Below are positions 17,608 through 25,608 of a stretch of 64,000 nt of DNA, one piece after another. This DNA comes from an uncultured Pelagibacteraceae bacterium (lineage in GTDB: Bacteria > Pseudomonadota > Alphaproteobacteria > Pelagibacterales > Pelagibacteraceae): the NCBI GenBank assembly GCA_902537055.1, contig CACAZW010000002.1, positions 61,001 to 125,000 of the forward strand, given 5' to 3'. Position 1 is the first letter of the stretch. Each line of letters starts with the position of its first letter. A program made the position numbers and the translations under genes. Below the pieces are notes generated by a model, which had not been told where the DNA came from, did no database searches, and saw nothing but the letters and a program-made list of their open reading frames with translations.

Positions 17608-17630
17608 AACAAAGAAAGAGTAACTAAAGT

Positions 17631-17843
17631 ATGAGTACATTAAAAGGCAAAGTAAAGTGGTTCAACGGTAAAAAGGGCTACGGTTTTATTGAAAGAGAAG
17701 ACGGTGAAAAAGATTGTTTCGTTCATGCGAGTGCAGTTAGAGAAGCTGGGCTAAGATTTTTGAATGAAAACGATGCTATAGAATTCGAAATTCAAGATGG
17801 CGAAAAAGGTCCAAGCGCTGTAAATTTGAAAAAATTAGGTTAA
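17631..17843 (+). CDS. Cold-shock domain protein (CspA family)
   Basis: A 70-residue single cold-shock domain: [19 protein letters not shown] carries RNP1 (KGYGFI, residues 15-20) and DCFVHASAV carries RNP2 (residues 28-36). It binds single-stranded RNA/DNA and is expected to act as an RNA chaperone in the cytoplasm. ATG at 17631 with a good ribosome site. It stands alone between tRNA-Phe and the structured region before tRNA-His. Which csp paralogue this corresponds to cannot be assigned. Confidence 0.95.
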   Translation: MSTLKGKVKWFNGKKGYGFIEREDGEKDCFVHASAVREAGLRFLNENDAIEFEIQDGEKGPSAVNLKKLG

Positions 17844-17873
17844 TAAAATTTAATTCATCAAAAATATTTGTAT

Positions 17874-17908
17874 AGGAATAGGATATGTTAAATATCATAG
17901 CTATTCCT
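17874..17908 (+). promoter_or_regulatory. Hairpin downstream of the cold-shock gene
   Basis: AGGAATAG (17874-17881) pairs with CTATTCCT (17901-17908), and GATAT (17882-17886) with ATATC (17892-17896), giving 13 paired bases, a 5-base loop (GTTAA) and a 4-base bulge (ATAG). It is not followed by a T-run, so it does not look like a simple intrinsic terminator. It could protect the 3' end of the csp mRNA or be the first element of the leader that precedes tRNA-His/hisS. Confidence 0.5.
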
Positions 17909-17957
17909 GTGCAAAGCCTTTTCTTGCTTGAATTTAAAAAAAAAAATGCTAATTACA

Positions 17958-18030
17958 CAGCAATGAATAAATTCGTTATTATTAACAAAGAAACTCACAG
18001 ACATCATTTTCATGCTGGCTGCAAGCTAGC
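17958..18030 (+). promoter_or_regulatory. Mutually exclusive RNA pairings over the His-rich mini-ORF
   Basis: Helix A: CAGC-(A)-ATGAA at 17958-17967 pairs with TTCATGCTG at 18009-18017 (9 base pairs, one bulged A), burying the mini-ORF start codon. Helix B: GCTGGCT at 18014-18020 pairs with AGCTAGC at 18024-18030 (7 base pairs including one G-U, 3-base loop). The two share 18014-18017, so only one can form. Sequence after helix B is very AT-rich but has no clean T-run. Alternative folds over a sensing ORF are typical of attenuators; the actual output mechanism is not evident. Confidence 0.4.
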
Positions 18031-18037
18031 TATTTAA
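17963..18037 (+). CDS. Candidate His-rich leader peptide upstream of tRNA-His/hisS
   Basis: A 24-codon frame from ATG 17963 ends at TAA 18035-18037 and contains T-H-R-H-H-F-H-A-G, i.e. four His codons among six (CAC 17996, CAT 18002, CAT 18005, CAT 18011). The frame stays open upstream to another ATG at 17885 (50 codons), but that start is inside a hairpin. The mini-ORF ends 50 bases before tRNA-His, followed by hisS, hisZ and hisG. A His-codon cluster just before histidine genes is the hallmark of a translation-sensing leader peptide. Shine-Dalgarno is weak. Regulatory role is inference. Confidence 0.45.
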   Translation: MNKFVIINKETHRHHFHAGCKLAI

Positions 18038-18087
18038 TTATTTATAAATTTAATTTTATCCACATTTAGTATAAAACAGTAGAAGGA

Positions 18088-18164
18088 GCACGGGTAGCTC
18101 AGTTGGTTAGAGCAGCGGTTTGTGGAACCGAAGGTCGACAGTTCGAATCTGTCCCCGTGTACCA
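18088..18164 (+). tRNA. tRNA-His (anticodon GTG)
   Basis: Acceptor GCACGGG pairs with CCCGTGT (first pair is G-U), discriminator A73, encoded CCA at 18162-18164; D-arm TAGCTCAGTTGGTTAGAGCA; anticodon loop TTGTGGA gives GTG; T-loop TTCGAAT. The base before G1 is A, so there is no genomic G-1, and position 73 is A rather than C. This is the known alphaproteobacterial exception to the universal His identity rule. It stands 4 bases before hisS, so the tRNA and its synthetase are probably on one transcript. Confidence 0.96.
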
Positions 18165-18168
18165 AAAA

Positions 18169-19599
18169 ATGAATAAAGAAAAAAAATTATCAGCCAATAA
18201 CCCTTCAGGTTTTGTTGATAGATACGGTAACGAATTAGCATTAAAAGAAAACTTAATTGCTAAAATTGAAGAAAATTTTTTAAAATTTGGTTTTTCTAAG
18301 CTAGAAACTCCAAGTTTTGAAATATCAGAAAATATAGGAAAATTTTTACCAGATGAAGATAGACCAAGCTCTGGTGTATTTGGTTTTCAAGAGGAAAATG
18401 ATAGTTGGATATCATTGCGTTATGATTTAACTGCACCATTAGCAAGATACGTGTCTCAAAATTATTTAAATATCTCAAATCCTTTTAAAAGATACCAAAT
18501 TGGCAATGTATGGCGAAATGAGAAACCTGGACCTGGAAGATTTAGAGAGTTTACTCAAGCCGATTGTGATATTATTGGATCGAATAATCCTTTAGCAGAT
18601 GCTGAAATGTGCAATCTTTTAGCTGACACATTATATTTCTGCGGCTTAGAAAAAAATCAATATCAAATAAAATTAAGTAACAGGAAATTAATACAGGGTC
18701 TTATTGAAAATTTAAAAATTTCAGAAAGCAAACAACAACTTACAGTTTTAAGAGCTATTGATAAACTTGATAGAGTTGGAACTAATGGTGTTAAACAATT
18801 GCTTACAACTGGACGAGAAGATAAATCTGGTGATAAAACTATTGGAGCAAACCTCTCTAATAATCAAGCTGAGGAAATAGTTAGTTTTATAAATATGAAA
18901 TCTCTAGATGAAATTAAGTCAGCCATACCAAACAAATTAGTTGAAGATGGTGTTGATGAATTAAACAAAGTATTAGATGGATTAAGTTATTCATCTAATT
19001 TTGATCAAATAATTTTTTCTCCTGAAGTTATTAGAGGACTTGAATATTATGATGGCCCAATATTTGAGGCAAATTTAACATTTAAAGTTAAAAATCAAAA
19101 AAACCAAGAGGTGGAGTTTGGCTCGGTTGGCGGAGGAGGAAGATATAATTCTTTAGTTTCAAGATTTAAAAAAGTAGACCTATCTGCAACAGGTGTATCT
19201 ATAGGTCTTGATCGTTTGTTATACGCATTAGTTCAGTTAAACAAAATTGAGGTAAAAAATTATTCACCAATAATAATATGTGTTTTAGATGAAAAATATC
19301 TCTCTAATTATTATGAATTGTTATCACAACTTAGAAATCAAAATATAAGATCTGAAGTTTATCTGGGTGACTCAGGTTTGAAATCTCAATTAAAATATGC
19401 TGATAAAAGAAATTCGCCAGCCGTAATTCTCTGTGGAGATGATGAATTTAAAAATAATAAAATTACTATAAAAAAGTTAGTCCCAAATTTAGATGAAACA
19501 TCAAGAAATTTATCTAGAGAAGAATGGAAAAAATCTGAAAATACTCAAATTACATGTGATAAGGAGAACCTGATTGATGAAATCAAAAAACTTGTCTGA
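18169..19599 (+). CDS. hisS: Histidyl-tRNA synthetase
   Basis: Class II synthetase charging tRNA-His. Motif 2 region SLRYDLTAPLARY near residues 83-95, GPGRFREFTQADCDIIG near 119-135, and the His-A/motif 3 stretches RGLEYYDGPIFEA near 290-302, GSVGGGGRYNSLV near 319-331 and ATGVSIGLDRL near 341-351; a C-terminal anticodon-binding domain follows. The start is ATG 18169; a longer in-frame reading beginning at 18103 lies inside the tRNA-His gene and is not used. Length 476 fits the alphaproteobacterial form, which co-evolved with tRNA-His lacking G-1. The 3' end overlaps hisZ by 23 bases. Confidence 0.96.
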   Translation: MNKEKKLSANNPSGFVDRYGNELALKENLIAKIEENFLKFGFSKLETPSFEISENIGKFLPDEDRPSSGVFGFQEENDSWISLRYDLTAPLARYVSQNYLNISNPFKRYQIGNVWRNEKPGPGRFREFTQADCDIIGSNNPLADAEMCNLLADTLYFCGLEKNQYQIKLSNRKLIQGLIENLKISESKQQLTVLRAIDKLDRVGTNGVKQLLTTGREDKSGDKTIGANLSNNQAEEIVSFINMKSLDEIKSAIPNKLVEDGVDELNKVLDGLSYSSNFDQIIFSPEVIRGLEYYDGPIFEANLTFKVKNQKNQEVEFGSVGGGGRYNSLVSRFKKVDLSATGVSIGLDRLLYALVQLNKIEVKNYSPIIICVLDEKYLSNYYELLSQLRNQNIRSEVYLGDSGLKSQLKYADKRNSPAVILCGDDEFKNNKITIKKLVPNLDETSRNLSREEWKKSENTQITCDKENLIDEIKKLV

Positions 19600-20629
19600 A
19601 AATATTTTAAAAGTAATTAAGTCAAATGGATATAAATATATTGATCTTGATACAATAATTGACACGAATTTAATATTGGAAAGGTCAGGAGAAAATTTCA
19701 AAAGATTTATATTTTCTTTCAATGATCAATTGGGAAATGAACTATGTTTAAGACCTGATTTAACAATTGCATCTTGCGTTAGATATTTAAATCAAAATAA
19801 GAAAATTAGTGAAAAAATTTTCTATAGTGGTCAAGCATTTAGAAAAGGATTAAATAAAAAAGATTCTGTTGTCAGAAATCAAATTGGTTTTGAAATATTA
19901 GGATCTTTTACTGAAAAAAAAGATGATAAAAAAATAATAGAAACTTCACTTAAAGCATTATCAAAGATTAAATATAAAAGCGGAAATTTAGTTATAGGTA
20001 ACATAGAAATTTTTAGGCTTTTGTTAGATAAATTGGATTGTCCAGCAAGATGGAAATTAAGATTACAACGTCATTTTTGGAGAGAAAAATATTTTAATGA
20101 TTTATTAAAAAGATTGGAGACCAACTCTGACATTGATCCAACAATCGTTGAAATAGATAAAAAAAAATACTCTAGAATGATAAATGGAAACCAAAAAAAA
20201 GAAGTTGCTGGAAGATCAGTAGAAGAAATATTATCAAGATTTGATAGTAAAATTAAAGATCCAAGAAGAACAAAAAAGGGAAGTAATGTCGTAAAAATTT
20301 TAAAAGAGTACTTAAAAATTGAGTGTCCAATTAATCAAGCATCTAAAAAGTTAAATTTATTTTTTAAAAAAAATAAAATTAACCTTAGAGTTCAGGATGA
20401 TTATTTTCCAATAACTAAAAATAAAATTAATAAATTAAATGTTAGATTTAGCTCTTCTTTTGGAAGACACCTCGAATATTACACCGGTTTGGTATTTAAG
20501 ATTGATATTAAATCAAACTCCGAAAAGTTAAATATTAGAGGTGGCAGATACGACTCTTTAATCAAAGATCTAGGTTTTAACAAAAATGTGCCAGCGGTTG
20601 GAGCTGCTATTAACTTAGAGAAAATATGA
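19577..20629 (+). CDS. hisZ: ATP phosphoribosyltransferase regulatory subunit HisZ
   Basis: A catalytically inactive paralogue of HisRS that forms a hetero-octamer with short HisG and gives it histidine feedback control. The class II core is visible: LCLRPDLTIASCVRYL near residues 56-71 (motif 2-like), FYSGQAFRKG near 82-91, GRHLEYYTGLVFKI near 295-308 and RGGRYDSLI near 320-328. Length about 350 is shorter than HisRS and lacks its anticodon domain. Start taken as ATG 19577 (TTG one codon upstream is possible; AAGGAG at 19561-19566 serves both). It overlaps the next gene by 4 bases (ATGA). Confidence 0.92.
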   Translation: MKSKNLSENILKVIKSNGYKYIDLDTIIDTNLILERSGENFKRFIFSFNDQLGNELCLRPDLTIASCVRYLNQNKKISEKIFYSGQAFRKGLNKKDSVVRNQIGFEILGSFTEKKDDKKIIETSLKALSKIKYKSGNLVIGNIEIFRLLLDKLDCPARWKLRLQRHFWREKYFNDLLKRLETNSDIDPTIVEIDKKKYSRMINGNQKKEVAGRSVEEILSRFDSKIKDPRRTKKGSNVVKILKEYLKIECPINQASKKLNLFFKKNKINLRVQDDYFPITKNKINKLNVRFSSSFGRHLEYYTGLVFKIDIKSNSEKLNIRGGRYDSLIKDLGFNKNVPAVGAAINLEKI

Positions 20630-21471
20630 TAATTTGGCTAGCCTCATATCCTAAAAGTGGAAATACTTGGCTAAGATCTTTGATATCAAGTTATTACTTT
20701 TCGACTAAAGGGACTTTTGATTTCAATTTATTAAACTACATCGATCAATTTCCTTCACCAAAATATTTCGAGGATGTGAAAGATAATATTGTAAATCCTG
20801 AGGATTTTTCAAAATATTGGTTAAATAAACAATCGCAAATTAATAAAGACAAAAAGTTAAGATTTTTTAAAACGCACGCAGCGATGTGTAAAATTAATAA
20901 TAATCCATTTACAGACAATAAAAATACTTTAGGTGCAATTTATATTTTAAGAGATCCTAGAAATTTAATAACATCACTATCAAATCATTATCAGCTCAAT
21001 CTTAATGAATCCTTGGATTTTATGATACAGGAGAAAAAAGCTCTAGTTGATAGAGTTGATAACAAATTTAAAGCATTTGTGCCAATATTTTCTTGGCAGT
21101 TTCACTTAAAATCTTGGATTCAAAATAAATCTTTTAAGACCATGGTAATTAGATATGAAGATTTAACTAATGAAACATATTATACATTTAAAAAAGTGAT
21201 AGAGTTTATTGATAGCTTAGCAAATAATAAAAATAAATTTGATAAAGAAAAAGCAAAAAAAACTATTGTAAGCTGCAGCTTTAAAAATCTTCAAGATCTA
21301 GAAAAAAATAAAGGATTTTCTGAAGCTTTAACTAAAAAAAATTCTAAAGAGAAAATAAAATTTTTTAATTTAGGTAAAGACAATGATTATAGAAAATTAC
21401 TTAATGAGGACTTAATAAATAAAATGAATAATATTTTTCAAGAAGAGTTAGTAAAATATAAATATGAGTAA
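20626..21471 (+). CDS. PAPS-dependent sulfotransferase-family protein
   Basis: The N-terminus IWLASYPKSGNTWLRSL (residues 3-19) contains the 5'-phosphosulfate loop SYPKSGNTW, and IYILRDPRNLITSLSNHY near residues 105-122 is the 3'-phosphate motif, both diagnostic of cytosolic-type sulfotransferases. A KTHAAM segment near 83-88 carries the usual catalytic His. Length 281 is normal. It should transfer sulfuryl from PAPS to an unknown acceptor. It is wedged between hisZ (4-base overlap) and hisG (8-base overlap), so it is co-translated with histidine genes with which it has no obvious chemistry in common. Confidence 0.9.
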   Translation: MIIWLASYPKSGNTWLRSLISSYYFSTKGTFDFNLLNYIDQFPSPKYFEDVKDNIVNPEDFSKYWLNKQSQINKDKKLRFFKTHAAMCKINNNPFTDNKNTLGAIYILRDPRNLITSLSNHYQLNLNESLDFMIQEKKALVDRVDNKFKAFVPIFSWQFHLKSWIQNKSFKTMVIRYEDLTNETYYTFKKVIEFIDSLANNKNKFDKEKAKKTIVSCSFKNLQDLEKNKGFSEALTKKNSKEKIKFFNLGKDNDYRKLLNEDLINKMNNIFQEELVKYKYE

Positions 21472-22135
21472 TGATATCGTTAAAATTGGAATTCCAAGCA
21501 AAGGTCGTTTACGATCTGGAGTATTAAATATTTTTAAAAAAAAGAAACTAACAATTCTTTCTGAAAGAGGTGATAGAGATTTATTTGGATATATTAAAGG
21601 AAAAAAAAATATTATTATTAATTATCTGCATGCTAGAGAAATAATAGAACGTCTTGCAGATGGATCCTTAGATATTGGTTTTTCTGGTTATGATTTATTA
21701 ATGGAAAGTGAGATTAATATTCAAAAGAAGATAACTGTTAAAAAAAAGTACGATTTTGGAGAAGCTACACTGGTAGTTGCAATTCCTGATGATTGGATAG
21801 ATGTACAAACAATGCCGGATCTCGAAGAAATAGCTTTCGAATTTAAAGATAAAAAAAGAAGTAGATTACGTATAGCTACAAAATATCCAAATTTAACAAC
21901 AGAATTTATGTTCTCAAGGGGAGTTACACAATTTAAGTTGGTAAAAAGTCTTGGTGCAACAGAGATATATCCATTCACTGGATCATCTGAAATAATAACT
22001 GATATAACTTCAACAGGTGCAACTTTAAATGCTAATAACTTAAGGATACTAAAAGATGGAATAATCCTTAATTCTCAAGCTTGTTTAATGACATCAAAAA
22101 AAATTAGAGAGATAAAACTCTTAAAAGAGTTTTAA
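21464..22135 (+). CDS. hisG: ATP phosphoribosyltransferase catalytic subunit, short form
   Basis: First step of histidine synthesis: condenses ATP with PRPP. IGIPSKGRL near residues 8-16, the LADGSLDIGFSGYDLL segment near 63-78, EATLVVAIP near 101-109 and the PRPP-binding GATEIYPFTGSSEIITDITS region near 165-184 (broken here into its conserved pieces). At 223 residues it lacks the C-terminal regulatory ACT-like domain of the long form, which fits the presence of hisZ two genes upstream. Starts inside the sulfotransferase gene's end. Confidence 0.95.
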   Translation: MSNDIVKIGIPSKGRLRSGVLNIFKKKKLTILSERGDRDLFGYIKGKKNIIINYLHAREIIERLADGSLDIGFSGYDLLMESEINIQKKITVKKKYDFGEATLVVAIPDDWIDVQTMPDLEEIAFEFKDKKRSRLRIATKYPNLTTEFMFSRGVTQFKLVKSLGATEIYPFTGSSEIITDITSTGATLNANNLRILKDGIILNSQACLMTSKKIREIKLLKEF

Positions 22136-22176
22136 ATAAACTTTAAATATCATTAAGTAAGTGTAACATACGAATC

Positions 22177-23274
22177 ATGGATACTATTTTAATAATTATT
22201 TTAGCTTTTATATTGATAGCCACTTTAGCTATTCTTTATTTAAATATTAAGTCGAATGCAACAAAAGAGGATACAAATAAAGATGCTGACGAAATTGCAA
22301 AACTAAATGCTGAAATAGTTAAATTAAAAGATAGTTTAAATACTACAATTAATAACTCTTTAAGTTCAATGTCTTCATCTTTTAATAATCTTTCAACAGG
22401 TGTTACAAAAGATATGACAGCAGCTCTTACAAAAGTCGATGAAAAAGTTGCAGCTTTTAATTCTCAAGTTGAAAATTTAAACGAAAGTCAAAAAGGTATT
22501 AATAAAATTTTAGCTGGAGTTAAAAAGTACGGAACTTTAGCTGAATTTAGCTTGGGATCACTTATTAAGGACCTGCTACCTTCATCTCAGTATTTTTCTA
22601 ATGTTAAAATGAAAGAAGAAACAGGTGAAAATGTTGAATTTGCAATTAAACTTCAAGAGGGAGTGTTAGTCCCTGTAGATAGCCATTTTCCTGTTGAAAA
22701 ATTTAAAGCTATTCAAGATGCTCATCAAGAAGACGATAAAAAATCTATAGCAGATGCAAGAACTAAACTTGCAAAAGTTTTTAAAGAAAAAGCTAAAAGT
22801 GTAAATGAAAAATATATTGTACCGCCTAAAACTACTGATTTTGCAATTGTGTATGCACCAACAGAGAGTTTGTTTTTAGAGCTGGCTAATTATCAAGATC
22901 CAACTACTAAAGAATTATTGACCCAGGAATTAATGAAAAAATATAAAGTGACTATTATGGGACCAAATAATTTATCTGGATATTTACAATCATTGCACAT
23001 GGGTTTTCAAACATTAAAAGTTCAAAAACATGCAACCGAAATATATGATCATTTAAAAACAATAAGTACAAGATTTACAAAACATTTTGATGGAATTATT
23101 AATCTCAGAAAAAAACTAGAAGAAGCTATGACAGCTGTTGATAAATTTGGAACTGATGCAAGATCTATTAAAAGAACATTAGAAAATATAAAAGATCCAG
23201 AGCAAATTGAAAAAGCTATTGAAACCGAAAACGTAGAAAAATTTGAAGATATTCCAAGACAGGTAAAAAATTAA
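22177..23274 (+). CDS. rmuC: DNA recombination protein RmuC
   Basis: Membrane-tethered putative nuclease that limits rearrangements at inverted repeats. Residues 4-24 form a transmembrane helix, about 35-115 a coiled coil rich in Ala, Lys, Asn and Ser, and the RmuC core follows, with GSLIKDLLPSSQYFSNV near 128-144, VPVDSHFPVEKFKAI near 169-183 and YAPTESLFLELANY near 227-240. Length 365 is shorter than the enteric protein because the coiled coil is reduced. It begins a run of three DNA-end-processing genes (rmuC, MGME1-like nuclease, exonuclease I). Confidence 0.93.
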   Translation: MDTILIIILAFILIATLAILYLNIKSNATKEDTNKDADEIAKLNAEIVKLKDSLNTTINNSLSSMSSSFNNLSTGVTKDMTAALTKVDEKVAAFNSQVENLNESQKGINKILAGVKKYGTLAEFSLGSLIKDLLPSSQYFSNVKMKEETGENVEFAIKLQEGVLVPVDSHFPVEKFKAIQDAHQEDDKKSIADARTKLAKVFKEKAKSVNEKYIVPPKTTDFAIVYAPTESLFLELANYQDPTTKELLTQELMKKYKVTIMGPNNLSGYLQSLHMGFQTLKVQKHATEIYDHLKTISTRFTKHFDGIINLRKKLEEAMTAVDKFGTDARSIKRTLENIKDPEQIEKAIETENVEKFEDIPRQVKN

Positions 23275-23297
23275 ATTAATCTTTTAGAAACACTTGA

Positions 23298-23984
23298 ATG
23301 AAGTGGAACAATAAATTTAACTATCCAAAATCATCAAGATCAATTGAAGATGGATATAGAAAATATTTAGTAGGAGAAAATAAATTACCAAGCGTTACCA
23401 CAATTTTAAGTGCCACCAAGTCAGAAGAAGAAAAAGCAGCTTTAGCTAACTGGAAAGAAAGAGTAGGAGTTAAAGAAGCAAATAGAATTAAAACAGAAGC
23501 ATCATCAAGGGGTACATCAATGCATTCTTATATTGAAGATTACTTAAGAGGAAGAATTAATGAAAGTTTTTTTGAAAGTAATGAACAATATAAAAATATG
23601 GCCAAAGAAATAATTAAAAAAGGAATTACTGGACGTCTTGATGAAGTATATGGGATGGAAGAAACCTTATATTATCCAGAACAATATGCTGGGACAGCCG
23701 ATATGATAGCTTTATATGAGGGCAAAGATGTAATAGTAGACTTCAAACAGGCCAATAAGCCAAAAAAATCAGATTATATTCAGGATTATTTTTTACAACT
23801 TGGTGCTTATACTTTAGCGCATGATGTTGTCCATGGAACTAAAATGAAAGCAGGAATAATTTTGCTTTGTACTAAAGATATTTTATTCCAGGAATTTAAA
23901 ATTGAAGGAGCCGAGTTAGAAATGTATCAAAATTTATTCTTAGGAAGAGTTAAAAAATTTTATGAGATGAATAATATATCTTGA
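23298..23984 (+). CDS. PD-(D/E)XK exonuclease, MGME1/phage-exonuclease-like
   Basis: A 228-residue soluble protein with the ordered motifs of RecB-type nucleases: LPSVTTILSAT (30-40), RGTSMHSYIEDY (71-82, motif with His), YAGTADMIALY (130-140, metal Asp 135), VIVDFKQANKPK (146-156, catalytic Asp 148 and Lys 150) and QLGAYTLA (167-174, the QxxxY motif). The SVT(T)IL start plus GTxxH is the pattern I associate with mitochondrial MGME1 and related phage exonucleases, so a single-strand DNA exonuclease is likely. It lies 23 bases after rmuC. The gene could be ancestral or phage-derived; composition matches its neighbours. Confidence 0.82.
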   Translation: MKWNNKFNYPKSSRSIEDGYRKYLVGENKLPSVTTILSATKSEEEKAALANWKERVGVKEANRIKTEASSRGTSMHSYIEDYLRGRINESFFESNEQYKNMAKEIIKKGITGRLDEVYGMEETLYYPEQYAGTADMIALYEGKDVIVDFKQANKPKKSDYIQDYFLQLGAYTLAHDVVHGTKMKAGIILLCTKDILFQEFKIEGAELEMYQNLFLGRVKKFYEMNNIS

Positions 23985-24013
23985 CTTTATTTAACCTATC
24001 CATAAAAGTGTCA

Positions 24014-24042
24014 TTAACACCTGAGCTAATCGTTTATATGCT
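24014..24042 (+). promoter_or_regulatory. Candidate promoter of the exonuclease I gene
   Basis: In the 124-base gap before the exonuclease gene, TTAACA (24014-24019) and TATGCT (24037-24042) are separated by 17 bases, placing transcription start near 24049 and giving a leader of about 60 bases. Both hexamers match four of six consensus positions. A small GTGT-CATTA-ACAC hairpin overlaps the -35. Spacing is ideal but such AT-rich matches are not rare in this genome. Confidence 0.4.
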
Positions 24043-24108
24043 AATGGTTAAGTCTGTAATAAGCTTTCCAAAAACCCATTAAATATTAGCCAATTTGAAA
24101 GTAAAATT

Positions 24109-25542
24109 ATGAATTTAGCAATTTGGGATATAGAAAGTTCATCTGCCTCTACAGACTTCGGGAGCATCATAGAAATCGGTGGAATTTTAGTTGATGAAAA
24201 TTTTAAGGAAAAAGACAGATTTAATTTAAGATGCCGCTTGCCTGAAGGTGAGGTCTTTCAAGCGATGGCATTAATTGTAAACAAGACATCAATAAAACAA
24301 TTAACCCAAACAAATCTATCGCATTACCAATTGTTAGCTGAGGTTGAGAAAATTTTTAAACGATGGTCACCCTGTATTTTTCTTGGATGGAGTAATATTG
24401 GGTTTGATGACGAAATGATAAGAAAAGAGTTTTTTAAAGGGATTAGATATCCATATCTTACAAATGCTGCTCCAAATAAAAGACACGATGGTATTAATAT
24501 TGCTCGTGCAGCTTATGCGATAGATCCGTCAATTTTAGAAGTAGAATTTAATGAAAAAAATAACGCAGTATTTAAATTAGAATCATTAGCAAGAATGCAG
24601 GGCATAGATTCAACCGATGCTCATAGTGCTTTAAGTGATAGTATTATGACTGCCAAAGTCTTAAATATTGTCAAAAAAAAACAACCAAGTACTTGGGAGG
24701 CTTTTTTTAAAACTGCAAATAAATCTGACACTGAAACTATTATAAAGAAAGGGGAAATTATTACCTTAAATGAGTATTATTATGGTAAATCTAGACTTCA
24801 TCTTGTTGCACCTCTTCATCAAAAATATTGCATGCATCCAATATATGCTGGCTGGTATTATGCATTCGACTTAAGGATTGATATAGAACCTCTATTAAAT
24901 CTATCGATAAATGAGCTAAAAGTTGAAATGAAAAAGTCTCCTAAATTTTTAAGAACTATTAGGTCTAACAAGGCTCCGATTATTGTAGATGCTAAATACG
25001 GTATGCAAGCAGAACCTTACAATGTGATGGATAAATCGTTAATTAATAAAAGAGCAGATATAATTAGAAATAACGAAAAATTTTCCCAAAATATACTTCA
25101 TGCATTAAGAGAAGTAGCTGAAGAAAAAGAACAATCTAAAACACAAGAAGATATATATGCTGAAGAGAGCATTTATACTAAATTTACATCAAACAAAGAT
25201 ACTGCCTTATTTCCTGCTTGGCATGCAGCATCATGGAAAGATAAACTTAAATTACTAGATAAATTCGATGATGATCGTTTAGTGGGATTTGGAAAAAAAA
25301 TAATTTTTCAAGAGGCGCCCGAAGTTCTCCCCGAGAGCATGCTTAAATCAATTAAACGAGAAATAGCAAAGCGAATTTTGAGTGAAAAGAAAGAAAAATG
25401 GTGGACAATTCCAACTCTTTACACAGAAATTGATACTTTGAGAGAAAAATATACCAATGAGAATGATAACGAAAAGCTTGCACTACTAGACGAATTTAAT
25501 GAATATGCAATGTCAATACAGAAAAAGTATGAAAATGTTTAA
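24109..25542 (+). CDS. sbcB: Exodeoxyribonuclease I
   Basis: Processive 3'-5' exonuclease on single-stranded DNA. The DnaQ-like DEDDh domain opens with LAIWDIESSS (Asp 7 and Glu 9), continues with FLGWSNIGFDDEMIRKEFF (Exo II, near residues 104-122) and closes with STDAHSALSDSIMTAKV (Exo III, near 166-182, His-x4-Asp). The SH3-like and helical C-terminal domains of ExoI follow, with FPAWHAASWKDKL near 366-378 matching the family. Length 477 is typical. It forms a functional neighbourhood with rmuC and the RecB-type nuclease just upstream. Confidence 0.93.
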   Translation: MNLAIWDIESSSASTDFGSIIEIGGILVDENFKEKDRFNLRCRLPEGEVFQAMALIVNKTSIKQLTQTNLSHYQLLAEVEKIFKRWSPCIFLGWSNIGFDDEMIRKEFFKGIRYPYLTNAAPNKRHDGINIARAAYAIDPSILEVEFNEKNNAVFKLESLARMQGIDSTDAHSALSDSIMTAKVLNIVKKKQPSTWEAFFKTANKSDTETIIKKGEIITLNEYYYGKSRLHLVAPLHQKYCMHPIYAGWYYAFDLRIDIEPLLNLSINELKVEMKKSPKFLRTIRSNKAPIIVDAKYGMQAEPYNVMDKSLINKRADIIRNNEKFSQNILHALREVAEEKEQSKTQEDIYAEESIYTKFTSNKDTALFPAWHAASWKDKLKLLDKFDDDRLVGFGKKIIFQEAPEVLPESMLKSIKREIAKRILSEKKEKWWTIPTLYTEIDTLREKYTNENDNEKLALLDEFNEYAMSIQKKYENV

Positions 25543-25574
25543 TGTGGATAATTTTAACATTTTTTTTTTAACTA

Positions 25575-25602
25575 TTGATAAAAAAATTTTTGTTTATATA
25601 TA
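25575..25602 (+). promoter_or_regulatory. Candidate trxA promoter
   Basis: TTGATA (25575-25580) and TATATA (25597-25602) with a 16-base spacer lie directly before the thioredoxin ATG at 25609. Start of transcription would then fall at or within two bases of the ATG, and no Shine-Dalgarno is visible in the preceding bases, so the mRNA may be leaderless. The other reading is a weaker promoter further upstream within the 66-base gap. Confidence 0.45.
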
Positions 25603-25608
25603 AAACTA

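Noticed and set aside
17874-17908. Intrinsic terminator for the cold-shock gene
   Set aside because: The hairpin is followed by a mixed sequence (GTGCAAAGCC) rather than a T-run, so it was listed only as a hairpin.
17885-18037. 50-codon version of the His-rich ORF starting at 17885
   Set aside because: Its start codon and ribosome site lie inside the 17874-17908 hairpin; the shorter 24-codon frame is preferred, although the longer one is not excluded.
18103-18168. In-frame upstream extension of hisS giving a 498-residue protein
   Set aside because: The extension lies inside the tRNA-His gene; the family-conserved sequence begins after ATG 18169.
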